In this document: positions 8,283 through 16,782 of the stretch, piece after piece
Numbering within the stretch: the stretch's first letter is position 1
How the letters are laid out: every line of letters starts with the position of its first letter
Origin: Marinobacterium iners
Lineage (GTDB): Bacteria > Pseudomonadota > Gammaproteobacteria > Pseudomonadales > Balneatricaceae
DNA length: 64,000 nucleotides
Assembly: GCF_017310015.1 (NCBI RefSeq)
Contig: NZ_CP022297.1
Coordinates: forward strand, 2,914,001-2,978,000
Direction of reading: 5' to 3'
Position numbers and translations under genes: made by a program
Notes under the pieces: model-generated
The model's input: the letters and a program-made list of their open reading frames with translations, nothing else
Told to the model about the DNA's origin: nothing
Database searches by the model: none

Positions 8283-9341
8283 ATGAGTGCACTTTTCCAG
8301 CCCCTGCAGGCCGGCGCGCTGCAGCTGCGCAACCGTATCGTAATGGCTCCGCTGACCCGTTGCCGTGCCGAGGCCGATCGCGTCCCCGGTGAGTTGATGG
8401 TGGAGTACTACCGCCAGCGTGCCGCTGCAGGCCTGATTATCTCCGAAGCCACCTCCATCATGCCGATGGCCGTGGGTTACCCGGATACGCCGGGAATCTG
8501 GTCCGATGCTCAGGTCGAGGGCTGGAAGAAGATTACCGATGCGGTACATGCCGAGGGCGGTCTGATCGTACTGCAGCTGTGGCATGTGGGCCGCATTTCG
8601 CACCCCAGCTACCTCAACGGCGAACTGCCGGTCGCCCCCAGCGCCATCAAGCCGGCCGGGCATGTCAGCCTGATTCGCCCCAAAACCGAATACCCCACGC
8701 CGCGTGCGCTTGAGACCGACGAGATTCCGGCCATTGTCGAGGCATACCGCAAGGGCGCCGAAAATGCCAAGGCCGCCGGTTTTGACGGGGTCGAAATTCA
8801 CGGTGCCAACGGCTATCTGCTGGAACAGTTCCTGCTCGATGGCAGCAACCAGCGCAGCGATCAGTACGGCGGCAGCATTGAGAACCGGGCGCGTTTGATG
8901 CTGGAAGTCACCGATGCGGTGATCGGGGTCTGGGGTGCCGACCGCGTGGGCATGCACCTGTCCCCGCGTGCGGATTCACACGATGTCAGCGTGACCGACC
9001 GTGAAGGCACATACGCTTATGTGGCCGAGCAACTGGGACAGCGCAAGCTCGCATTCATCTGCACCCGCGAGCATCTGGCGGATGACAGCATCAGCAGCAC
9101 ACTATTGAAGGAACGCTTTGGCGGCGTCTATATCGCCAACGAGGCGTTTACCGCCGAATCGGCCGAAGCCTATGTGGCCGAGGGCAAGGCGGATGCAGTG
9201 GCCTTTGGCAAACCCTATATTGCCAACCCTGACCTGGCACAGCGCATCGCGGCCGGGGCTGACTGGAACGAGCAGGATGCAAGCACCTTTTATGCTTCCG
9301 GCCCTGAGGGTTATACCGACTATCCGTTCATGCCGGGCTGA
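8283..9341 (+). CDS. nemA: Old Yellow Enzyme family alkene reductase
   Basis: 352 residues, the normal length for NemA/xenobiotic reductase. It is an FMN-dependent TIM barrel that reduces activated C=C bonds of enals, enones and nitro compounds with NAD(P)H. H173 and N176 (EIHGANGYLL) are the substrate-binding pair and Y178 the proton donor. FLLDGSNQRSDQYGGSIENRAR is the family signature. The ATG at 8283 follows a GGGAGTTTAAG ribosome site. It is monocistronic, facing away from the truncated sensor gene. A link to aromatic metabolism is possible but not shown. Confidence 0.93.
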   Translation: MSALFQPLQAGALQLRNRIVMAPLTRCRAEADRVPGELMVEYYRQRAAAGLIISEATSIMPMAVGYPDTPGIWSDAQVEGWKKITDAVHAEGGLIVLQLWHVGRISHPSYLNGELPVAPSAIKPAGHVSLIRPKTEYPTPRALETDEIPAIVEAYRKGAENAKAAGFDGVEIHGANGYLLEQFLLDGSNQRSDQYGGSIENRARLMLEVTDAVIGVWGADRVGMHLSPRADSHDVSVTDREGTYAYVAEQLGQRKLAFICTREHLADDSISSTLLKERFGGVYIANEAFTAESAEAYVAEGKADAVAFGKPYIANPDLAQRIAAGADWNEQDASTFYASGPEGYTDYPFMPG

Positions 9342-9381
9342 TCCCCGAGGGCGCTTACTCAAAGGCATTAGCTTATAGCAT

Positions 9382-9400
9382 ATTAGTATTGTCTACTAAT
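9382..9400. promoter_or_regulatory. Palindromic operator upstream of the sulfur transporter
   Basis: ATTAGTA-TTGTC-TACTAAT is a perfect seven-base inverted repeat about 65 bases before the ATG. It resembles AT-rich ArsR/BigR-type operators that control YeeE/YedE genes in other bacteria, but no regulator gene is adjacent, so the cognate protein is unknown. Confidence 0.5.
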
Positions 9401-9463
9401 TGCCTTATTCTTTAAGGGCATTAGAATCCGCGTTCAGTGTTACTGAATGATTGGATACATCTA

Positions 9464-10717
9464 ATGAACCCTAAAGAAAACCTCAGCGGCTTCGCTCTGC
9501 TGGCCGCTGTTTTGCTGTTGGGCAACGCCCTGCTGGATTCAGCCATCTTTTTCCGTCTGCTGGTCGGCCTGGGTCTGGGTTACGCCCTGACCCGCGGTGC
9601 GCTTGGTTTCGCCGGCAGCGTCAACCGCGCCTATCGCGCCGGTTCCACCCGCCTGATGCGCGGTTTAATGTTGATGTTCACCGCCACCGCCGTGGCTTCA
9701 ACCGCGTTTCTGTACAACCAGAACCCGCATGACCTGAACCTCTGGGTTAACCCGATCAATACGGGGCTGGTCGTCGGTGCGCTGATGTTCGGCTTCGGCA
9801 TGTCGTTCGCGGGCTGCTGCGCCTCGGGCGTACTGACCTATTTCTCCAGCAACCTGGCACGCCCGGCGCTGATTCTGTTCTGCTTTGGCATGGGGGTATA
9901 TCTCGGTTTTCCGCTGCAGTCACAGGAAAGCTGGATCACCGACACGCTGATCTCGACCCCGACCTATGCCGACAAGGGTGTTTATCTGCCGGACCTGTTC
10001 CCCAATGACCCCTTGGGTGGCTACTTCGGCGCCATCCTGATTACGGCAGCCCTAGCAGGGTTGGTGAGCTGGCTAGCCCATCGCTACGAACACCACCGTC
10101 GTCGCGACAACACCTATATCGGGGTAGATTCAGAACATCAGGTGTTGAACAGCAAGCCCTCCAACCTGGGTGAGCATCCGTTCTTCAGCCGCCACACCTA
10201 TGAAGCGCTGTTTGTGTCGCGCTGGTCGATGACCACCGGCATCGCCATGATTGTGGTGCTGTTTACTCTGCTGATGGGTGTTACCGGTTCAGGCTGGGGA
10301 GCATCCACCCCCTTCGGTCTCTGGTTTGGTCGCCTGCTGATTCTGATCGGTATCGACCCGGCAGCCGTGGCAGCCTTCGCCGACCGTCCGATACAGGCCT
10401 TTACCATGCCATTCCTGAGCCATCCGGTGAATGTGCAGAACATGGGCATCATGCTGGGTTCGGTAGTGTCTCTGCTGCTGGCTGGGCGCTTCTTCAGCGG
10501 TCTGTCACGGATGCGCCTGACGGCACGTGAAGCGGGCATGTTGGTCATCGCCGGTTTGGCAATGGGCCTGGGTACCCGGTTTGCCAATGGCTGTAACGTG
10601 GGCGCCCTGTTTACCCCGATCGCCAACTTCTCCCTGTCGGGCTGGATCTTCCTGGTGTTCATGGTGGCCGGAGGTGTGATCGGCAACATGCTGGGACGGC
10701 GGATGCAGGCGGCTTAA
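9464..10717 (+). CDS. YeeE/YedE (DUF395) family sulfur-compound transporter
   Basis: 417 residues from the ATG at 9464; an upstream GTG at 9437 would add nine residues. About ten hydrophobic helices in two related halves. Each half has a conserved cysteine motif, SFAGCCASG and FANGCNVGA, the cysteines thought to relay thiosulfate in TsuA-type transporters. Substrate is likely thiosulfate or another sulfur species. It stands alone behind a palindromic operator. Family assignment is firm; substrate inferred. Confidence 0.88.
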   Translation: MNPKENLSGFALLAAVLLLGNALLDSAIFFRLLVGLGLGYALTRGALGFAGSVNRAYRAGSTRLMRGLMLMFTATAVASTAFLYNQNPHDLNLWVNPINTGLVVGALMFGFGMSFAGCCASGVLTYFSSNLARPALILFCFGMGVYLGFPLQSQESWITDTLISTPTYADKGVYLPDLFPNDPLGGYFGAILITAALAGLVSWLAHRYEHHRRRDNTYIGVDSEHQVLNSKPSNLGEHPFFSRHTYEALFVSRWSMTTGIAMIVVLFTLLMGVTGSGWGASTPFGLWFGRLLILIGIDPAAVAAFADRPIQAFTMPFLSHPVNVQNMGIMLGSVVSLLLAGRFFSGLSRMRLTAREAGMLVIAGLAMGLGTRFANGCNVGALFTPIANFSLSGWIFLVFMVAGGVIGNMLGRRMQAA

Positions 10718-10793
10718 TCGCGGTCTGCTGCAGAGTGGCATACCTTCTTAAGCCGACAAATGCATCCGTATCTCAAATCATCGAAAAAGATCG

Positions 10794-11846
10794 TTAGTCG
10801 TTATTAATGATCACCTTCATCGCATTTTCACGCGAGGCGTTGCCGAACACTTCATAGGCGCCCATGAAGTCGTCGAAGCTGAAGCGGTGGCTGATTAATC
10901 GCTCCGGCTGCAATTTGCCCGAGGTAACGGTTTTCAACAGCATGGGAGTGGTGTTGGTATTTACCAAGCCGGTGGTGAGGGTGATGTTTTTGATCCACAG
11001 GTCCTGAATCTGCAGGTCCACTTTGGTGCCGTGTACACCCACGTTCGCAATATGCCCGCCCGGACGCACGACCTGCTGGCAGATATCGAAAGTGTGTGGA
11101 ATACCCACCGCTTCAATCGCTACATCCACCCCATCTTTGGTATGCGCCATGATCTGTGCAACCGTATCGCCACTGCCGCTGTTAATAAGGTCAGTGGCGC
11201 CAAAGGTTTTGGCCATCTCCAGCCGGCCATCGTCCAGGTCCACCATGATGATCTTGGCGGGGGAATAGAACTGCGCCGTCAGCAGTGCGCCCATCCCCAC
11301 AGGGCCTGCACCCACAATCGCAACCGTATCACCGGGTTTGACCGCGCCGTAAAGCACACCGATTTCGTGACCGGTGGGCAGGATATCACTGAGCATCACC
11401 AACGCTTCTTCATCCGACCCTGCCGGAATCGGGTAGAGGCTGTTGTCCGCATGCGGAATACGCACATACTCGGCCTGAGTGCCGTCAATCAGGTGACCCA
11501 GAATCCAGCCGCCATCCTCGCAGTGGGAATACATCTGTTGCTTGCAGTATTCGCACTTGCCGCAGGAGGTGATGCAGGAGATCAGCACCCGATCACCGGG
11601 CTTGAAGTTGCTGACCGCATCGCCCACGGATTCGATAATGCCCACGCCCTCATGGCCCAGGATGCGGCCTTCAGTCACAGCGGGAACATCGCCTTTGAGA
11701 ATATGCAGGTCAGTACCACAAATCGTGGTTTTGACGATTTTAACCACTGCATCAGTGGGTTTCTGTACTTTGGGCATCGGCACCGTATCCAGGGACTTGT
11801 TACCCGGCCCGTGATAAACCACTGCTTTCATGCTGTCCTGTGTCAT
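10794..11846 (-). CDS. Zinc-dependent alcohol dehydrogenase (MDR family)
   Basis: 350 residues from the ATG at 11846, which has GGAG seven bases upstream; an ATG at 11858 is in frame but less well placed. Catalytic zinc ligands C43, H65, E66 and structural ligands C95, C98, C101, C109 are all present, and the cofactor fold has VAIVGAGPVGMGALL. It is a medium-chain NAD(P)-dependent dehydrogenase of the secondary-alcohol or glutathione-independent type; the substrate cannot be read from sequence. It lies downstream of catechol dioxygenase but behind a terminator-like hairpin, so co-transcription is uncertain. Confidence 0.9.
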   Translation of the reverse strand: MTQDSMKAVVYHGPGNKSLDTVPMPKVQKPTDAVVKIVKTTICGTDLHILKGDVPAVTEGRILGHEGVGIIESVGDAVSNFKPGDRVLISCITSCGKCEYCKQQMYSHCEDGGWILGHLIDGTQAEYVRIPHADNSLYPIPAGSDEEALVMLSDILPTGHEIGVLYGAVKPGDTVAIVGAGPVGMGALLTAQFYSPAKIIMVDLDDGRLEMAKTFGATDLINSGSGDTVAQIMAHTKDGVDVAIEAVGIPHTFDICQQVVRPGGHIANVGVHGTKVDLQIQDLWIKNITLTTGLVNTNTTPMLLKTVTSGKLQPERLISHRFSFDDFMGAYEVFGNASRENAMKVIINND

Positions 11847-11996
11847 TGCTGTCTCCATTGAGCAAAGATGAAAGATGTCTCGGTCAAATCAGCATAGCGA
11901 ATATGTGGAAATCTGCCAGCGTCACGGTGTACCTTCACGTCATCGATGCTCCTGTGCATCCATGCACCCGCAGCATACCGTACGCCCTGTACGTAA

Positions 11997-12028
11997 AAGC
12001 CCGCTGCGGAACGAACCGGAGCGGGCTT
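11997..12028 (-). terminator. Hairpin after the catechol dioxygenase gene
   Basis: AAGCCCGCT and AGCGGGCTT form a perfect nine-base-pair stem around a 14-base loop, 20 bases after the dioxygenase stop. The following T-run is short, so termination of the phenol operon here may be partial. Confidence 0.6.
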
Positions 12029-12048
12029 GATACAGCTAGAGCAGAGGA

Positions 12049-12972
12049 TCAGGTCAAAACGGTCAGGAAACGCTCGTTGAGCTGACGGTCATGGTAGAAG
12101 ATCGCCTTGCCCAGTTGTTCGGCATCCCAGGTCACCGGTTCGTGGTCCGGGTAATGGTAGTCTCCACCGGCAAATACTTCGTTGCGGTTGCCTGACGGGT
12201 CAAAGAAGTAGATGGTCTGGCCATGGGTCAGGCCGTGACGGGTCGGACCAATATCAATGGAAGTATCGGTCATGGAGATCAGATCCGCTGCTTTCAACAC
12301 ATCGTTCCAGGTTTCCAGGAAGAAGGATGCATGGTGCAGCTTGGCAGGTTCGGGATGCTCAATGAACGCTACGTCGTGCGCTTTCATGCTTGCGGTCATG
12401 AAGCCGGCCAGCTGTTTGCCTTCAGGATCGACAACCTGTTCGGCCAGGTCCATACCCAGTACATCAGTGAGCAGCTTGACGGTAGCAGGCACGTCCGGCC
12501 CGTACAACAGACAGTGGTCAAAGCGAGTCGCTTTCATGCCTTTCAGATCGCGCGGCCAGGCTTCTGGGTTGCGGTTGCCCACGCCCCACTTGCCGGTTTG
12601 CTCCTTGGTGGCAAACAGCTCGAAGCGATGCCCAGTCGGCACTGTGAAGGCGATGCGACGGCCGCAGTCCTTCAGGTCACCGGCTGCGATCTCTTCGGTG
12701 GCAACACCCGCCGTCTGCAGCTCGGCACTGAGACGATCAATGGTGGCTTCATCAAGACATTTGAAACCGACAAAATCCATCCCTGGTTGATCCGCCTCAC
12801 GCAGTACCAGAGAGAATTTATCCACTTCGGTCCAACCCTTGAGGTAGACACGACCCTGAGTATCACGATCAACTTCGATCATGCCCATCAGGTCAACGTA
12901 GTGCTTCAGAGCTTCATCCATATCCAGAACGCGCAACTGGATATGACCGGGACGCATTACACCTTTTTTCAT
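12049..12972 (-). CDS. dmpB: Catechol 2,3-dioxygenase (extradiol)
   Basis: 307 residues from the ATG at 12972 (AAGGAAAC ribosome site), exactly the length of XylE/DmpB; the longer frame to 13017 overlaps the ferredoxin gene and is not used. Iron ligands H153, H214 and E265 and active-site H199, H246 and Y255 all sit at the XylE positions. The enzyme cleaves catechol to 2-hydroxymuconic semialdehyde. Last gene of the dmpKLMNOPQB order. No lower meta-pathway genes follow in the window. Confidence 0.97.
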   Translation of the reverse strand: MKKGVMRPGHIQLRVLDMDEALKHYVDLMGMIEVDRDTQGRVYLKGWTEVDKFSLVLREADQPGMDFVGFKCLDEATIDRLSAELQTAGVATEEIAAGDLKDCGRRIAFTVPTGHRFELFATKEQTGKWGVGNRNPEAWPRDLKGMKATRFDHCLLYGPDVPATVKLLTDVLGMDLAEQVVDPEGKQLAGFMTASMKAHDVAFIEHPEPAKLHHASFFLETWNDVLKAADLISMTDTSIDIGPTRHGLTHGQTIYFFDPSGNRNEVFAGGDYHYPDHEPVTWDAEQLGKAIFYHDRQLNERFLTVLT

Positions 12973-12991
12973 AGCCGTTTCCTTATAGTTG

Positions 12992-13351
12992 TTAGCTTGC
13001 TCGATCTGCCTTACCACAGCTGGTGGCGACTTCGGGCGGATCAGGTTCGATTGTCAGATTACTGCGGGCATAGACCCTGCAGGCCAGCACAGTGCCCTCG
13101 GCTTCCTGTTCGGGGGAAACCCAGGCTCTGCTCATGCGTTTACTGAAATACTCACCCTTTAAAATCCGGATGCGGCATTTGCCACACCCGCCGCCACGAC
13201 AACCAACCGGTATCAGCGCCTGCCCTGCCCGTTCCATGGCGACCAGCAGGCTCAACTCCGAACTGGCGTTAAAGCTGGTCTCCTCATCCGTCAGCTCGAT
13301 ACGGTGGCGCTGCGGTGTTTCCGGAGTCGATGCGTTATAGTTGTTATTCAT
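12992..13351 (-). CDS. dmpQ: Chloroplast-type [2Fe-2S] ferredoxin
   Basis: 119 residues with the plant-type cluster motif CRGGGCGKC near residue 50 and a fourth cysteine in LACRVYAR. DmpQ/XylT ferredoxins re-reduce the iron of catechol 2,3-dioxygenase after inactivation by substituted catechols. Position just before the dioxygenase gene agrees. Codons 2-4 of the gene are themselves an AATAACAA motif. Confidence 0.92.
   Translation of the reverse strand: MNNNYNASTPETPQRHRIELTDEETSFNASSELSLLVAMERAGQALIPVGCRGGGCGKCRIRILKGEYFSKRMSRAWVSPEQEAEGTVLACRVYARSNLTIEPDPPEVATSCGKADRAS
13341..13348 (-). promoter_or_regulatory. AATAACAA motif in codons 2-4 of dmpQ
   Basis: Exact AAYAANAA match immediately after the ATG at 13351, a position where Hfq/Crc binding would interfere with initiation. 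Inferred. Confidence 0.45.
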
Positions 13352-13396
13352 ATTCAGACCTCACGTGATGTCTGATAATCCCGCCTCGAGGCCGGG

Positions 13397-13420
13397 GTTT
13401 CCACCGCCTTCGGTGGAAAC
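13397..13420 (-). repeat. Strong intergenic hairpin between dmpP and dmpQ
   Basis: GTTTCCACCG-CCTT-CGGTGGAAAC is a perfect ten-base-pair stem with a four-base loop in the 110-base gap. There is no T-run on the minus strand, so it is more likely an mRNA-stabilising or processing element than a terminator. Confidence 0.6.
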
Positions 13421-13461
13421 ATGAAATCCCGAAAGCGGGTGAAGCTATCCCTGATTCGGGA

Positions 13462-14523
13462 TCAGATTCGTTTAAACAGCGCTGAACGGGTCTGCTCATC
13501 AGCACCGTCTGCAGCCGTTACAAAGCGCTCCATGTGGATGTCCCGCTCGAACAGGCGCCCCTGCATCAGCGCAGTGATGGCAGCATCGATCATTGGCGGC
13601 GGCCCGCAAAGGTAAGCCTTGTGACCGCTGAAGCGGTTATCAAACCGGTCGATGGCCGCTTCATGCACAAAACCCTTGAAGCCTTGCCATTGATCCTCGT
13701 CAAGAGGTTCATTCAAAGCCGGAATGTAGTGGAAGTTGTCGTGCTCACGGTCGAGCGCTTCGAACATCTCACGGTTGTACAACTCACTGACGTTGCGCGC
13801 GCCCTGGAACAGATAGATCTGGCGATTGTCGCCCGCTTCCAGCAGATCCAGAATCATCGATTGCGGACTGGAAAGACCGGAACCACCCGCAATAAAGATC
13901 ACGTCCTGATCATCTGACTTGCGGACAAAGAACTGACCGTAGGGACCGGAAATATCCAGCGTATCACCCACCTGCAGTTGCTCATGCAGCCAGGTGGTGC
14001 CGGCGCCACCCTGAACCCGACGAATATGCAGTTCGACATGGCGGTCATCACTGGGCTTGTTGGCAATCGAAAAGGCTCGCGTACCCTCAACGCCCGGAAT
14101 TTTCAGGTTGATGTACTGCCCCGCCTGAAATTCCATCGCACTGTCCAGTTCAAAGGTGATGCCTTTGATGGTGGGCGACAGATCGACGATGTCGGTGACG
14201 GTGCCGACGTAGTCCTGTACCGGGTAGCCCAGAAAATCGGGGTCGACGTCGATGTCGGCTTCGATCACCAGATCACTCTCTGGTGTGGCACAGCAAACCA
14301 GAATCTTGCCCTCTTCACGCTCCATATCCATCAGCGCGAAGGGTGAGGCGTTGCCCAGATCGGCATCACCTTCAAGTACCTGCACCTTGCAGGTGGCACA
14401 GGTTCCATGACCACAGGCAAACGGCAGCCAGACCCCCTGACGCAGGGCGGCATCCAGAATGGTCTGCCCCTCGTCGACTTCGATCACATCACCGGTCGGT
14501 TCGACCCTGACTTCATAACTCAT
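13462..14523 (-). CDS. dmpP: Phenol hydroxylase reductase component
   Basis: 353 residues from the ATG at 14523 (GAGGAGAG ribosome site), the same length as DmpP. An N-terminal [2Fe-2S] domain has C37, C42, C45 and a fourth cysteine in ILVCCATPE. It is followed by an FAD domain (RAFSIAN) and an NAD domain (GGSGLSSPQSM). It passes electrons from NADH to the diiron oxygenase. Adjacent to dmpO, ten bases apart. Confidence 0.96.
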   Translation of the reverse strand: MSYEVRVEPTGDVIEVDEGQTILDAALRQGVWLPFACGHGTCATCKVQVLEGDADLGNASPFALMDMEREEGKILVCCATPESDLVIEADIDVDPDFLGYPVQDYVGTVTDIVDLSPTIKGITFELDSAMEFQAGQYINLKIPGVEGTRAFSIANKPSDDRHVELHIRRVQGGAGTTWLHEQLQVGDTLDISGPYGQFFVRKSDDQDVIFIAGGSGLSSPQSMILDLLEAGDNRQIYLFQGARNVSELYNREMFEALDREHDNFHYIPALNEPLDEDQWQGFKGFVHEAAIDRFDNRFSGHKAYLCGPPPMIDAAITALMQGRLFERDIHMERFVTAADGADEQTRSALFKRI

Positions 14524-14533
14524 AACGCTCTCC

Positions 14534-14896
14534 TCAAACGCCCGCGCCCTTGTAACCCTTGAGATCAGGGGTTTGGAAGCGCAACAGGGACTTGTGGCCA
14601 ATGCCCTGATCCTTGAGGGACACGTCCAGTTGCGGCTCAAACGGCTGGCCGTCCAGAAGCCAGGTTGCTTTGGACCAGTCGATTTTGGACCACTCCGGGT
14701 GCAGTGAAAAACCCTCAGGCATTACCTCATCACGCAGCGCACGGAACGGCGTTTCTGGCGGAAGCGGGTAGGCAAAGGCGGCACAGAACATCAGGTGATG
14801 GTCCCAGCCTACATAGACGATCTGATTGCCGTGGAAATTTTCAACACGGTCTTTAACATCACCCTTATAGTCGGGTGTGATGGCATGTACTGGCAT
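14534..14896 (-). CDS. dmpO: Phenol hydroxylase component DmpO
   Basis: 120 residues from the ATG at 14896, behind AGGATAACAATA. Sequence blocks MPVHAITPDYKGDVKDRVENFHGN and LRFQTPDLKGYKG match the DmpO/PhhO family, the small third oxygenase subunit. Between dmpN and dmpP as in Pseudomonas phenol operons. Confidence 0.93.
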   Translation of the reverse strand: MPVHAITPDYKGDVKDRVENFHGNQIVYVGWDHHLMFCAAFAYPLPPETPFRALRDEVMPEGFSLHPEWSKIDWSKATWLLDGQPFEPQLDVSLKDQGIGHKSLLRFQTPDLKGYKGAGV

Positions 14897-14903
14897 TATT
14901 GTT
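14896..14903 (-). promoter_or_regulatory. AACAATAA motif overlapping the dmpO start
   Basis: Exact AAYAANAA match whose last A is the first base of the ATG; it lies between the ribosome site and the start codon. Candidate Hfq/Crc site. Confidence 0.5.
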
Positions 14904-14971
14904 ATCCTCAAACTCGTGTAGATATACCGACTTGAGAAGCGGCTGCGTGTGCAGCACGCCTCTCAGTGACA

Positions 14972-16474
14972 TCAGGCAACGCCCTTCCACTTCTTCCAGC
15001 GCTCTTCGTCCGGAGAGCCCTTGATGTCCATGTTGTCGACACCAACATTCATCTGGTAGTAGTCGCGCAGGACGTCTTCAACACCCGGACCACCACAGTT
15101 GCCCTGGAAGATCTGATGCACCGGCAGCCAGGACTGCACAAACTTCTCCGGTTCATCATCGAAGATGTCCTTACAGCCATCCGAGCAGAAGTGGTAACGA
15201 TCACCGTTGTAAACAGAGTCGCGGTAGCTGGTCTGAGTTGGATCATCCATCTCGGTAAACAGCATCGGGATCTGGCAGGTGGTACACAGCTGAGGCAGCG
15301 CCTTGGTGTAGAAACGCTCACCGCGGGCTTCCATCTCTTTCGCCAGCTCCCAGCGCGGACGGTAGTATTTGTCGAACGTATCGGGGTACTTCTCGCTCAG
15401 CCAGTCCAGCTCTTCATCGGTCGGGATCCAGGTGTGGAAGCCGGCCGCATGGCCGTGGGTATAGAAGGTCCACCAGGCCTGGTGCGAGATATGCTCTTTT
15501 TCCTTCTCGATAACATCAGCATATTTCGGCATGGTGATGCCGTAGCGAGCCAAGTCCTTGAACAAAGCACCACCGGCCTCTTCAAAGTACACTTCCCAGG
15601 CTTCTTTCCAGCTCATCACCTTGTTGGGCAGCATGTAGTCCATCATCATGCCCACCAGTGTCAGCAGACGGGTACCGCGCCAGAACCACTTGTCGATCCA
15701 CTTCTGCACGATCGGCACGTTGTCTTCATGCTGCTCCAGCAGGAACTTGATCACCTCAAGGCCGAGGGTCATGTGGCGCGCTTCATCCGACTGGGCGGAG
15801 AAGCCGAAGGTCACGGTAGCCATGTCGCCGTTGTAGGCGGCGCCGGACATGAAGGGTACGAACAGCAGGTTGGTCAGCACGTATTCGAAGCTGAAACCGA
15901 TTGCCACCATGAACTCGAACGGACCCGCTGCACGCGCATCGTTGAAGAACGATTTGGGTACAGACAGGTACCACACGCGGTCGTGCATGTGCGACCAGTC
16001 CTGCAGACCGTCAAAGAACTTGTTGTAGTGACTCATGGCGTGAACCTGAGTCTGGACGTGACGCAGTTCATCGATGGACTGCATCTGGCAGGCGACGCGA
16101 GCGCCAACACCGCCGAACTGGCGACCGGTGTGAGCAAAGCCCTGGAACGCCTGATACTCAAGCGGCGAAACACCGGTCAGGAAGATTTTCAGTGCGTTGA
16201 CATAACGCGGATCGGAGATGTTGAGCTGGCCGTTGTTCTGAGAAAACGCATCAAAAATGGCGTACAGTTTTTTCTCTTTTTCAGCCTGATACTTCCAGTA
16301 GGAATCCATGGTCAGGCGGAACGGGTCTTCCCATTTGGACCAGTCGGTAATCTTGATCCCTTCGAACTCTTCGAACGGGAATGCATCTTTACGATCCTGA
16401 TAGGAAAAGTCCCAATCCAGATCACGGGTCAGCAGGCGATATTTGTCTTTGATGTTGAGTTTCTTGGCTGCCAT
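14972..16474 (-). CDS. dmpN: Phenol hydroxylase large (diiron) subunit
   Basis: 500 residues, slightly shorter than DmpN. The carboxylate-bridged diiron ligands are visible as E106, E136 with H139 (DELRH), E197, and E231 with H234 (DEARH). A C-terminal cysteine-rich stretch (CTTCQIP and FCSDGC) matches the zinc-binding end of the family. Catalytic subunit that hydroxylates phenol to catechol. Confidence 0.97.
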   Translation of the reverse strand: MAAKKLNIKDKYRLLTRDLDWDFSYQDRKDAFPFEEFEGIKITDWSKWEDPFRLTMDSYWKYQAEKEKKLYAIFDAFSQNNGQLNISDPRYVNALKIFLTGVSPLEYQAFQGFAHTGRQFGGVGARVACQMQSIDELRHVQTQVHAMSHYNKFFDGLQDWSHMHDRVWYLSVPKSFFNDARAAGPFEFMVAIGFSFEYVLTNLLFVPFMSGAAYNGDMATVTFGFSAQSDEARHMTLGLEVIKFLLEQHEDNVPIVQKWIDKWFWRGTRLLTLVGMMMDYMLPNKVMSWKEAWEVYFEEAGGALFKDLARYGITMPKYADVIEKEKEHISHQAWWTFYTHGHAAGFHTWIPTDEELDWLSEKYPDTFDKYYRPRWELAKEMEARGERFYTKALPQLCTTCQIPMLFTEMDDPTQTSYRDSVYNGDRYHFCSDGCKDIFDDEPEKFVQSWLPVHQIFQGNCGGPGVEDVLRDYYQMNVGVDNMDIKGSPDEERWKKWKGVA

Positions 16475-16484
16475 CGGGGTTACC

Positions 16485-16492
16485 TTCTTGTT
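16485..16492 (-). promoter_or_regulatory. AACAAGAA motif before dmpN
   Basis: Exact AAYAANAA match that overlaps the dmpM stop codon and the AAGAAGG ribosome site of dmpN, about ten bases before the ATG. Candidate Hfq/Crc site. Confidence 0.5.
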
Positions 16493-16760
16493 ATGAGTTC
16501 CAGGTCAGGGTGATCTGATCGTCGTCTTCGTCGACGTTGCCACCGATCGTGATCAGGTTCAGGTGCAGCTCCTGCACGTCCCAGTCACGTCCCATTTTTT
16601 CTTCCACGGTTTCACGTTTCACCGCGAGATAGTTTTCGGCTTCAATGCGAATCATGGCCGGCATGTGAATCACGGTCGCTTCAGGATTGTCTTCCTCGAT
16701 AGCCTCGACGATGTAGCGAGATTCATCGTTATCCTGCAGCGCGATATATACTTTGGACAT
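16491..16760 (-). CDS. dmpM: Phenol hydroxylase effector/coupling protein
   Basis: 89 residues, the DmpM/MmoB family length. YIALQDNDESRYIVEAI and WDVQELHLNLITIGGNVDEDDDQITL are typical. This cofactor-free protein binds the oxygenase and is needed for efficient turnover. It follows dmpL by 17 bases. Confidence 0.94.
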   Translation of the reverse strand: MSKVYIALQDNDESRYIVEAIEEDNPEATVIHMPAMIRIEAENYLAVKRETVEEKMGRDWDVQELHLNLITIGGNVDEDDDQITLTWNS

Positions 16761-16774
16761 GGGGCATTTCCTTG

Positions 16775-16782
16775 TTGTTATT
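16775..16782 (-). promoter_or_regulatory. AATAACAA motif at the dmpL/dmpM junction
   Basis: Exact AAYAANAA match that spans the TAA of dmpL and precedes the AAGGAA ribosome site of dmpM. Candidate Hfq/Crc site. Confidence 0.45.

Noticed and set aside
7983..8957. 324-residue minus-strand frame across the Old Yellow Enzyme start
   Set aside because: It runs antisense through nemA and across its promoter; no coherent domain.
14966..16513. 515-residue plus-strand reading frame
   Set aside because: Antisense shadow of dmpN, whose diiron ligands are unambiguous on the minus strand.
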